Positions 1 through 6,610 of a stretch of 64,000 bases of DNA are shown here, one piece after another (positions within the stretch are counted from its first letter, which is position 1; each line of letters opens with the position of its first letter). The position numbers and the translations under genes are program-made. The DNA lies in assembly GCF_900107535.1 (NCBI RefSeq), contig NZ_FNRA01000009.1, positions 1 through 64,000 of the forward strand. The letters are read 5' to 3'. The notes beneath the pieces are model-generated. The model did no database searches, was not told where the DNA came from, and saw nothing but the letters and a program-made list of their open reading frames with translations. Source of the stretch: Pedobacter hartonius. GTDB lineage: Bacteria > Bacteroidota > Bacteroidia > Sphingobacteriales > Sphingobacteriaceae.

Positions 1-95
1 TCCGTAATGGCGGCCAATCTTTTGGCCCAACGATTTCCGTTTTGACTGGCCCAGTATCACCGTTATGCTTGGCCCAATGACTACCGTATTAGACA
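1..95. repeat. Degenerate tandem repeats, probable end of an IS21-like element
   Basis: Three to four imperfect copies of a 23-25 bp unit built on TGGCCCA followed by CCGTWWTG are stacked from the window edge to about position 90. Multiple terminal repeats of this kind are typical of IS21-family ends in Bacteroidota, which is family knowledge. No transposase gene is inside the window, so the element would lie to the left. The repeats run straight into a gene fragment, which suggests insertion into that gene. The exact element boundary cannot be set from this side. Confidence 0.4.
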
Positions 96-165
96 GTTTT
101 ACATCAGGTGTTACAGGGAATGGGATGATGAGCAGGATTTCTTCAACAACAATGAGAATTCTTCT

Positions 166-495
166 GTGTTATCCGCCGATGCAAAAAAAACAGACAATGG
201 AGGATATGGTGAATTTGACTACATGGAGTTTGACCTGAAAGCTAAGGTAATCCGGCAAAACGTAAAAGTTTATATGACGCGTTCAAAAACGGAAGACAAG
301 TTATACAGCATCAAAGATTTGACTAATCTATACCTGGCAATGTATACAAAAGACGGGATGAATGATGCTGTGGTGTCTGATGTGAAGTTGCTGTATGGTG
401 ACTCCTACTCGCATTTCAGGTCGATCAAGGACTCAGAAATGTTCCAGGAATTGGGTTCTGACGGAAGAACCGGTAAGGTTTATATGTTGAAATAG
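166..495 (+). pseudogene. C-terminal fragment of an unknown protein, 5' truncated
   Basis: From a GTG at 166 the frame encodes 109 residues ending KVYMLK, but it stays open upstream to about position 46 and reads through the repeat block without a credible start codon. The protein-like stretch (acidic, Asn-rich, then a compact mixed alpha/beta segment) seems to begin near 97, just after the repeats. I read this as the C-terminal part of a gene cut off by the IS21-like element. The family is not recognised. No signal peptide or membrane segment is visible in what remains. Confidence 0.45.
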
Positions 496-532
496 CTGAA
501 AAAGAATTGAATTACGGCAGTCAAAATAAAAG

Positions 533-697
533 CTATTTAGGAGGTGTTTTCTTGCTGTATTGATTTTCAATAATAAACTGCACTTTGTTCATAAGGCTCT
601 GATTCTCGTTCCGTCTATCTGCGTCAGCATTTTTTATTTTAACCGAGACTTGTTGCCATATCATATTGTCGGAGTCATTTCTCTTAAGGTTCTTCAT
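533..697 (-). CDS. Small hydrophilic protein, 54 aa, unknown
   Basis: A 55-codon frame starts at an ATG at 697 and ends at a TAG at 533-535. The product is charged and hydrophilic (N-terminus MKNLKRNDSDNMIWQQ) with no membrane segment. It begins 25 bp downstream of the stop of the proteasome-like gene on the same strand, so the two could be cotranscribed. No family is recognised. Support is limited to the open frame, start codon and context, and the alternative is chance. Confidence 0.35.
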   Translation of the reverse strand: MKNLKRNDSDNMIWQQVSVKIKNADADRRNENQSLMNKVQFIIENQYSKKTPPK

Positions 698-721
698 AAT
701 ACAAAATTATATAATAATTAC

Positions 722-1677
722 TTAGATTATATTGGATGCAACTAATTCGTTGCCCGATATCCAATTAAATCCTTTCTCTTCATGAATATACGCTAATTTT
801 ATTAATCCGCCAACTGTAGGAATTTTTTCAGTATATACTTGAATATCCATGACAATCTTGATAAATAATGCTGCCAGGTCAAGTGCTTCTTGTAAGCTAA
901 GTTGTCTAAATTTAATAGAAAACATGTCTTCAAGAACAGTTTGTTTTAAACATTCGAAATCGTTTATTGAGTCTGTAATTTTTTCTCTGTTCTGATCATC
1001 TAGTTGCAAAACATCAACCACACGTTTGATAATTTCAGATTTTACCAGTCCAACATTTCCAACTAAGGAACCAAATATCAGTCGTTTCACAAAAGTATTT
1101 TGACCATCCGTAACAATCTTCAAGTGCGATTGATCATCATATTTTACTAATTCCGGATCGTTTTCATCAAAGTCGTCTCTATCAATTCCTTAACTTTTAT
1201 CATAAATATCTGTGGCTGATTGCTTCTGACATTAAAATGGGAAAATATTAAATCCGTCGACGTCAAATTATCATTTTTACCATGCTCAATAATTTCTATT
1301 TTCAACTTATTACGGAATTCATCTAAAATTTGGTTAATATCTTTCGCTTTATAAGCAGGAGTATCAACTTGTAACTCTGCAGCTATAACTTTTACAATTT
1401 CTTTGATTTCCTTCCCATTGATGTATATTGCACCCGTGAAAGTTATCGCTGAAAACTCATCAAATTTAAAAAGCTTATCTATGTAATTTCTTGTATGAGA
1501 TGCTTTTTTTTCGAATAGGCGAACAAGGTCAACAACAGGTATTTTCTCTTTATCGTCTGCAGCGATTAAATATTCTAAGAGGTTTGTTTCATTTAGAGAA
1601 TGTTCCATAGTGGTTCCAAACGAATCAGAAACTATGGCGATCCCTTCTTTAGCTATTACACTTGCTATAAATGTCAT
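722..1677 (-). pseudogene. Proteasome-like Ntn hydrolase, frameshifted
   Basis: The N-terminal frame from ATG 1677 starts MTFIASVIAKEGIAIVSDS. After Met removal Thr1 would be the nucleophile, and an Asp falls at position 17 as in proteasome beta subunits. This frame stops at 1147. The C-terminal half continues in another frame to 722 and contains the conserved-looking PTVGGLIKLAYIHEEKGF. Reading the shifted frame upstream gives a smooth join (about 1172-1185, plus-strand coordinates), so one base seems lost there. The restored product would be about 318 aa, a cytosolic threonine-type hydrolase of unknown substrate. The nearest methionine before 1677 (1728) adds a hydrophobic stretch that would bury Thr1, so 1677 is preferred. 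It may be a real pseudogene or a base-calling error. Confidence 0.6.
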
Positions 1678-1882
1678 CCGTATTATATTTAGTGAAGAAA
1701 ATGTATAATAGAAATTTATAAAAAACAAAAAACCATATTTAATTTCTTTTTAAAAAAAATTAATCCTTTTAAGGTAATCTCTAAGCTACCTGATCACCAC
1801 CAAATCTGGATATTAATTAAAAATCGATCGGGGATTAAATCCAAGATTAGCCGTCAAAAATTTCAAAGTAACCCACAAATAG

Positions 1883-1890
1883 TAACTTTG
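1883..1890 (+). promoter_or_regulatory. -7 box for the small membrane gene at 1910
   Basis: TAACTTTG is an exact match to the Bacteroidota -7 consensus TAnnTTTG. Transcription would start a few bases later, about 13-20 bp ahead of the ATG at 1910. No clear -33 TTTG at the usual 19-21 bp spacing was found. Confidence 0.45.
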
Positions 1891-1909
1891 TACAGCACAA
1901 GATAATATT

Positions 1910-2140
1910 ATGGTTGAAGTATTGTTATTCGGCATATTCTTCTTTCCGCAAACTGCCGCGGGATTGCTTGCAAAAAGCAGGGGACGCAATTTCTGGTTCT
2001 GGTTTTTCATTTCCTTCCTGATCCCGATCATCTCGCTTTTCGTTTTGCTATACCTAAAGGACAAGGACGAAAATACAAACAGCCGTTATCAGCTGGCTGA
2101 TCATGTACGCAACAGAAATGAACATTCGATTGATAAGTAG
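1910..2140 (+). CDS. Small membrane protein, 76 aa
   Basis: The 76-residue product has a short hydrophobic N-terminal segment (about residues 3-18), a basic loop KSRGRN, a second strongly hydrophobic segment (about 28-46, FWFWFFISFLIPIISLFVLL) and a charged tail. The pattern of a short polar hinge between two membrane segments, with LKDKDE after the second, is common in small inner-membrane proteins of Sphingobacteriaceae. No enzymatic function can be assigned. A -7 box lies just upstream. The antisense frame over the same bases is judged a shadow. Confidence 0.6.
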   Translation: MVEVLLFGIFFFPQTAAGLLAKSRGRNFWFWFFISFLIPIISLFVLLYLKDKDENTNSRYQLADHVRNRNEHSIDK

Positions 2141-2207
2141 GTGATTACTCAATAATTGTGTACTTTAAGCCGTTTAAGGAAACAAATTCGAGTTAACGGC
2201 TCAAATC

Positions 2208-2747
2208 ATGAAAAATCCAAAAACCCTGTTTCAGACAGTATCATGTTCAATGTTATTGTCAGCAGTACTTATTGCATCCTGCAACGATCCAAAGAAATCT
2301 GCACCTGCAGAAAGCACATCGGCTGATACCACGTTATCAGTAAATGCAGGAACCAGCTTAGCTGCTGACACAAGTAAAGTATCCTTTGACAGCTCCACAA
2401 TTCCTGTAACGAAAAAAGACATCGGCAGCTTTCCCTACCTGAAAGCACCAGAAGATTATAAATAACAATGATATCGAAAAAGGTGAGCTTAAAACCATTC
2501 ACTTTGCAGTTAAAGGCGCACTGCTGGCGGTCCAGGGAAAAACCTTCAGCACAAACATCTACAAGATCAGCGAAAGTGAAGGGCCATTTAATATGGAGGT
2601 GGTTCAAAAAGCATATGACAAAGTGATAGAGCAAATGACTATACGCTAAATCACCTCTATACCTATGTCATCCGCACCGAAAAAGCAGAGGTATGGATAG
2701 AGCTGAGCCTTTACCAAAATGGCGGATACATCCATGTTTTACAATGA
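2208..2747 (+). pseudogene. Decayed lipoprotein gene with two compensating frameshifts
   Basis: The start ATG at 2208 gives a lipoprotein signal with lipobox LIASC, a Ser/Thr/Ala-rich linker and a conserved-looking block SFPYLKAPEDYK, then a stop at 2463-2465. The next frame continues the same protein (NNDIEKGELKTIHFAV) to a stop at 2647-2649. From about 2649 the original frame resumes with NHLYTYVIRTEKAEVWIE and ends at 2745-2747. One base is out of place near 2462 and a compensating one near 2640. The intact product would be about 178 aa, a periplasm-facing lipoprotein resembling the N-terminal part of some OmpA-associated lipoproteins. That family link is recall and unverified. A minus-strand frame here is a shadow. 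Confidence 0.6.
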
Positions 2748-2905
2748 AAGCCTTCCGTTATTAAATCGATATTATCATATCCTGTATTAAACGGGGGCTT
2801 GTATAGCCTGGATTACAGATCTGGTACGTTATCTACATAGCTAAATTCTCTCTCGAAATTTTACAATTCAAAATCTAATCTTCAATAGTGTGTGATGAAA
2901 TAGGC

Positions 2906-2935
2906 ATCTTAACTTAAGATATACACTTTAAAGTG
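2906..2935. promoter_or_regulatory. Two adjacent palindromes, probable toxin-antitoxin operator
   Basis: ATCTTAA-C-TTAAGAT at 2906-2920 is a perfect 7-bp-arm palindrome, and CACTTTAAAGTG at 2924-2935 is a perfect 12-bp palindrome. Both sit immediately upstream of the -33 box of the toxin-antitoxin promoter. The antitoxin has a helix-turn-helix domain of the MqsA type, and such antitoxins autorepress through palindromes, so these are the natural operator candidates. Confidence 0.55.
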
Positions 2936-2943
2936 GATTTAAT

Positions 2944-2975
2944 TTTGATTTAATAAATTTTATTCCATTACTTTG
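2944..2975 (+). promoter_or_regulatory. Promoter of the toxin-antitoxin operon
   Basis: TTTG at 2944-2947, a 20-bp spacer, and TTACTTTG at 2968-2975 (one mismatch to TAnnTTTG) form a good Bacteroidota -33/-7 pair. Transcription would start near 2982, which excludes the TTG at 2973 as start codon and supports ATG 2991 for the toxin. Confidence 0.55.
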
Positions 2976-2990
2976 TGGAAACAAAAGTTC

Positions 2991-3362
2991 ATGACATCCG
3001 TTGAAGAAGTTGAGCTATTTTTAAATGCGTTGAAGCAAAAACTACAATTCCATCCAATTGGAATAGTCTTTAGGCCCAGGAACAAAAACCTGGATACTTT
3101 AGCGCTTCTTGACATTGTACCTGGACACAGGAATGATGTAATAAAAAAGCTTACGTCGTTAAACTACATGGGCGGGCCAAAGAATAACTTGGAAGATCCA
3201 AAACAACCTGACTATTATGAATTTGGGGTGATGATCAAGGGCTACGAAATATATATTAAAATCAGCATAGGGCTATTCAACAAACCAATAGACTGTATGT
3301 CATTTCATATCGCTGAATATGAAATCAACTACCCTCTTAAAGATAAAAGAAATGAAAGATAG
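2991..3362 (+). CDS. MqsR-like toxin of a type II toxin-antitoxin pair
   Basis: The 123-aa product starts MTSVEEVELFLNALKQK and has the order of features of small MqsR/RelE-like toxins found next to Panacea antitoxins: an N-terminal helix, a beta-strand-rich core (LDIVPGHRNDVIKKLTSLNY), and a C-terminal block with EIYIKISIG and SFHIAEY. The likely role is growth arrest by RNA cleavage or translation inhibition in the cytoplasm, inferred from the family. The start at 2991 is chosen because the promoter places transcription start after the alternative TTG at 2973. It overlaps the antitoxin gene by 11 bp, so the two are probably translationally coupled. Confidence 0.65.
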   Translation: MTSVEEVELFLNALKQKLQFHPIGIVFRPRNKNLDTLALLDIVPGHRNDVIKKLTSLNYMGGPKNNLEDPKQPDYYEFGVMIKGYEIYIKISIGLFNKPIDCMSFHIAEYEINYPLKDKRNER

Positions 3363-4359
3363 AATAGAATGTCCGTTTGGAGAAGGTGAAGCTGTTCTAA
3401 AAAAAGAACCACGATCGCTTTCTTACCGCAAATATGAATTTACAGTGATAGCCCATTATTATAAATGTGAAGATTGTGGTGAAGAGTTCACTACAAATGA
3501 GGCTGACCACATTACACTGATACAGGTCCACAATCAATATCGGGAAAGAAATGGAATTCCATTTGTTGAGGAAATCAGGGATATCAGGGAAAAATATGGT
3601 CTGTCAGCTTCAAAGATGAGCGAAGTATTAAGATTGGGAGAAAATGGATATGGCAATTATGAAAAGGGGGAAATACCAACCCCTGCTATTGGCGCTTTGA
3701 TCAAAACGGCAGAAAGACCAGAAAACTTTCTTTCTCTTCTCAAAAGCCACAATTTGATAAAGAACGACAAGGCTATTATAAAAGCTATATCCCATGTAGA
3801 GCATATGATTAGGGAAGAACGTGACAACCCGGATCATTTTAATATATCTGTTAATTTCGGCATTCCCAATAATTTTACCGGTTATTCAATGCTTAACAGG
3901 TCTAAGATAAAACATTTGCTGATACACTATATCCACGAATGTAAAGACGAATACAATGACAAGCTCAAACTCATTAAGTTGTTATTCTTTACTGACTTTT
4001 CTCATTACAGAAATTTTGGACATTCTGTAAGCGGGCTTTCCTATCAAAAAAAGAACTTCGGCCCTATGCCATATTGTTTCGATACCATTTTGAATTATTT
4101 TGAACAGCAGGATATCATATACCAGGATTGGGAAATTCTGGTTGACGGTAAAGCGAGGGAAATTATCAGGACTCATCGCAACATAAAGACAAATGAAGTT
4201 TTCAATGAGGAAGAAAAAAGCACCATCGACCTGGTTACCGGTTACTATAAAAACAGTCCGACGGAAGACCTGGTCAAAAAAAGCACTGAACTAAATCTAA
4301 AGTCATCAAATGACACAGAAAATGACCTGATAGGGTTTCAGGAGAATGCCTTTGCATAG
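3352..4359 (+). CDS. Antitoxin with MqsA-like zinc finger, HTH and Panacea (DUF4065/SocA-like) domain
   Basis: The 335-aa product has an N-terminal MqsA-like zinc-binding region (single Cys in ECPFGEG, then CEDC at about residues 36-39), an Xre-type helix-turn-helix (about 75-125, with SASKMSEVLRLGENGYGNYEKG) and a C-terminal Panacea/DUF4065 domain (about 180-280, with KLIKLLFFTDFSHYRNFG). It should neutralise the upstream toxin and repress the operon through the palindromes at 2906-2935. The start at 3352 overlaps the toxin stop as ATGAAAGATAG; an upstream ATG at 3319 would overlap more. The usual second Cys of the first zinc pair is Gly here, so the zinc site may be degenerate. Panacea domains neutralise unrelated toxins, which is known of the family. 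Confidence 0.75.
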   Translation: MKDRIECPFGEGEAVLKKEPRSLSYRKYEFTVIAHYYKCEDCGEEFTTNEADHITLIQVHNQYRERNGIPFVEEIRDIREKYGLSASKMSEVLRLGENGYGNYEKGEIPTPAIGALIKTAERPENFLSLLKSHNLIKNDKAIIKAISHVEHMIREERDNPDHFNISVNFGIPNNFTGYSMLNRSKIKHLLIHYIHECKDEYNDKLKLIKLLFFTDFSHYRNFGHSVSGLSYQKKNFGPMPYCFDTILNYFEQQDIIYQDWEILVDGKAREIIRTHRNIKTNEVFNEEEKSTIDLVTGYYKNSPTEDLVKKSTELNLKSSNDTENDLIGFQENAFA

Positions 4360-4520
4360 CAGTTCAAAGATCAGGTCCACTACTAACCGAATGACTGCTC
4401 CTTCTGTTCTACTGTATGAGTATTTGCTCTTTCGTGTTTATAATTTTCACTGACAGATGCTGTGAGACACAAAAACTTAATATTCCTGTAACATTGCGGC
4501 AGTATCTTTACCGCCAAACT

Positions 4521-5114
4521 ATGGAAACAGACGACTTCAGTCTTTTTGAACTGCTTAGGTTAACGGGCGAAAACGATCATGTTGCCTTCAGGCAGCTATA
4601 TGAAAGGTATATGCAGACTGTTTACATGATGGTAAAACGCCGCGTTCCTGATGTGGAAGAAGCGAAAGACATCACACAGGAAATTTTTATTCATTTGTGG
4701 AACAAACGTAACGAGCTGGCATTACTTCGCAATTTCGATACCTGGCTTTATGCGATCATACGAAACAAGGTGATCTCTGCTTACCGCAGGAACAGTGTAA
4801 AATTGCAGGGCGAACAATTTTTAATCCAGGGAATTGAAAAACTTGACTGGGATGCCGAAGATCAGATCATTGCAAAGGAACTTGATCAAAAAATAGACAA
4901 CATCCTGTCAGGATTACCGGAAACTACCCGAAACTGTTACCAGCTTAGCAAAAAAGAGGGAAAGAAAATTAATGAAATAGCCGGGATGCTCAACCTCTCG
5001 GAAAGAACAGTAAGGAATAATATTTCAGAGGCATTAAGAAGATTAAGGGTTAATCTCAATGGACACTACCCTGAGCTCCTCGCACTGATCATCATGCTCC
5101 ATCACAAACACTGA
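4521..5114 (+). CDS. ECF RNA polymerase sigma factor of PUL 1
   Basis: The 197-aa protein has sigma region 2 (FRQLYERYMQTVYMMVKRRV, then DITQEIFIHLWNKR at about 53-66) and region 4 with a helix-turn-helix (NEIAGMLNLSERTVRNNISEALRRL, split by me for description). The Bacteroidota FecI-like type is followed by fecR and susC, as here, so it should switch on PUL 1 when FecR signals that the SusC transporter is occupied. ATG 4521 is preferred over 4416 because the first 35 residues of the longer frame have no sigma-factor character. A hydrophobic C-terminal tail (LLALIIMLHH) is common in this subgroup. Confidence 0.88.
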   Translation: METDDFSLFELLRLTGENDHVAFRQLYERYMQTVYMMVKRRVPDVEEAKDITQEIFIHLWNKRNELALLRNFDTWLYAIIRNKVISAYRRNSVKLQGEQFLIQGIEKLDWDAEDQIIAKELDQKIDNILSGLPETTRNCYQLSKKEGKKINEIAGMLNLSERTVRNNISEALRRLRVNLNGHYPELLALIIMLHHKH

Positions 5115-5175
5115 TAATCACAGCCAAAATACTACGGCATACCATCCATAATTAAAGCGGCTAAATTCTCCCCTA

Positions 5176-5210
5176 TTGCCTTAGTAAGGCAACCCCCAAT
5201 GATATCATTG
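5176..5210. promoter_or_regulatory. Hairpin and palindrome between sigma and fecR genes
   Basis: TTGCCTTAGTAAGGCAA (5176-5192) forms a short hairpin with 7-bp arms, and CAATGATATCATTG (5197-5210) is a perfect 14-bp palindrome. They lie in the 238-bp gap between the sigma stop and the fecR start. There is no T-tract, so a simple terminator is unlikely. A regulator site or an RNA processing element is possible. No function can be assigned from sequence alone. Confidence 0.35.
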
Positions 5211-5352
5211 ATTTCAAAGATGTTTCGGGCTACTGTAAAAAAACAGCTTGTTATTGCACGCTTTTTTATTCGGTTTGAAAGTTAACAAACGCTTAACAAT
5301 TAATTAAGGTACAAACAGCCCCTTCAAACGAGTATGTAAGAAAGAGGGTAAA

Positions 5353-6495
5353 ATGAATAACGAGATTAAAGAACTTTTCCGGCGGTATGAATCAGGCGAA
5401 GCCAGCAGTCAGGAACGTGAGCTGGTGGAAACATGGTTTGCAAAGTATGATAAAATTCCGGTTCAACTGGATGACAGGGACAAACAGGCATTGAATGAAC
5501 TGAGTGCCCACCTGGAAGAATACAGCCAAAAACCTCCTGTTATACCGATGACGCGAAGACCCGGTAACTTTAAACGTTTTGCTGCCGCCGCAGCCATACT
5601 CATCTTCTCTGTTATTGGGGCTTACCTCTATCTGGGGCAGGCAGAAAAACCCGGCACACTGGTCCGCTCTTCAAAGAAAGATATCTTACCGGGAGGGAAT
5701 AAAGCAACCCTCACGTTGAGCAATGGCCGCCAGATTATTTTAAATGACGCCAAGAACGGTAACCTTGCAAGGCAGGGATTAACTGCGGTTCAGAAAACCG
5801 GGGACGGACTGCTGGCTTACCAGGCCGGCAAGACTGATGGTGGCGGTGATAACCTGACCGCTCACAGCGATGACCACAACATGATCACTACACCTCGTGG
5901 CGGGCAATACCGGGTGATCCTTCCCGATGGTACTGTTGCCTGGCTGAACTCGGTATCATCTATACGTTTTCCGGTGGCATTTCCCGGTAAAGAACGTAAA
6001 GTGGTCACTACCGGCGAAGTTTATTTTGAAGTAGCCAAAGACAGGAACAAACCATTCATCGTCAGTTCGGCAGGACAAACGGTGACGGTGTTAGGGACCC
6101 ACTTTAATGTGATGGCTTATCCTGAAGAAGGCAGTATTGTCACCACTTTACTGGAAGGCTCCGTCAGCATAGCTAAAGGCGGTCAGAGCAGGATCCTCAA
6201 GCCCGGAGAACAAGCGCTTGCCGCTGAGCATATCAGGGTAACCGCTACGGATACAGATGATGCCATAGCCTGGAAGAATGGAATAATGTCATTTACCGAT
6301 GCTGATATCAAAACTATCATGCGTAAAATTTCCAGGTGGTATGATATTGATATCGAATACCAGGGGCACATCACCGACAGGGTTTTTACAGGTGCTATAT
6401 CCAGGAAGTCAAGCTTGTCCGGCATCTTAAAAATTCTGACGCTTAACGGCATTCAGTTCTCCGTACAGGGCAATAAGCTGATGATAAAACAATAA
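5353..6495 (+). CDS. FecR-type anti-sigma factor of PUL 1
   Basis: The 380-aa protein has a cytoplasmic N-terminus (NEIKELFRRYESGEASSQERE) that should hold the ECF sigma, one membrane segment (about residues 77-95, FAAAAAILIFSVIGAYLYL), a periplasmic FecR domain (about 175-270, with TPRGGQYRVILPDGTVAWLN) and a C-terminal DUF4974 domain (about 310-378, FTDADIKTIMRKISRWYDID). In the family model the periplasmic part contacts the STN domain of the cognate SusC. It is placed between the sigma gene and susC on the same strand, which matches that role. Confidence 0.9.
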   Translation: MNNEIKELFRRYESGEASSQERELVETWFAKYDKIPVQLDDRDKQALNELSAHLEEYSQKPPVIPMTRRPGNFKRFAAAAAILIFSVIGAYLYLGQAEKPGTLVRSSKKDILPGGNKATLTLSNGRQIILNDAKNGNLARQGLTAVQKTGDGLLAYQAGKTDGGGDNLTAHSDDHNMITTPRGGQYRVILPDGTVAWLNSVSSIRFPVAFPGKERKVVTTGEVYFEVAKDRNKPFIVSSAGQTVTVLGTHFNVMAYPEEGSIVTTLLEGSVSIAKGGQSRILKPGEQALAAEHIRVTATDTDDAIAWKNGIMSFTDADIKTIMRKISRWYDIDIEYQGHITDRVFTGAISRKSSLSGILKILTLNGIQFSVQGNKLMIKQ

Positions 6496-6500
6496 ATAAA

Positions 6501-6559
6501 GCCGGAAGTGCTGCGAACACTGCCGGCGAATGCTGAGGCTAACCCTCCGCCATGGCGGA
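6501..6559 (+). promoter_or_regulatory. Leader hairpins ahead of susC (PUL 1)
   Basis: Two hairpins lie between the fecR stop and susC. The first runs from GCCGGAAGTG to CACTGCCGGC at 6501-6526 with one mismatch. The second, TCCGCCATGGCGGA at 6546-6559, is a perfect palindrome followed by nine A residues. A comparable pair precedes susC in PUL 2. They could separate transcription of the regulators from the transporter genes, or act on mRNA stability. The first lacks a T-tract. Confidence 0.45.
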
Positions 6560-6610
6560 AAAAAAAATCTATGACAGAAATTAAAGTATTAACCCAAACA
6601 CAACAAAAGT

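Noticed and set aside
560..745. Plus-strand ORF of 61 aa without an ATG start
   Set aside because: It overlaps the antisense small ORF and the end of the hydrolase gene, and has no family signal or start context.
1813..2064. Minus-strand ORF opposite the small membrane gene
   Set aside because: It is an antisense shadow; the plus-strand frame has membrane segments and a -7 box.
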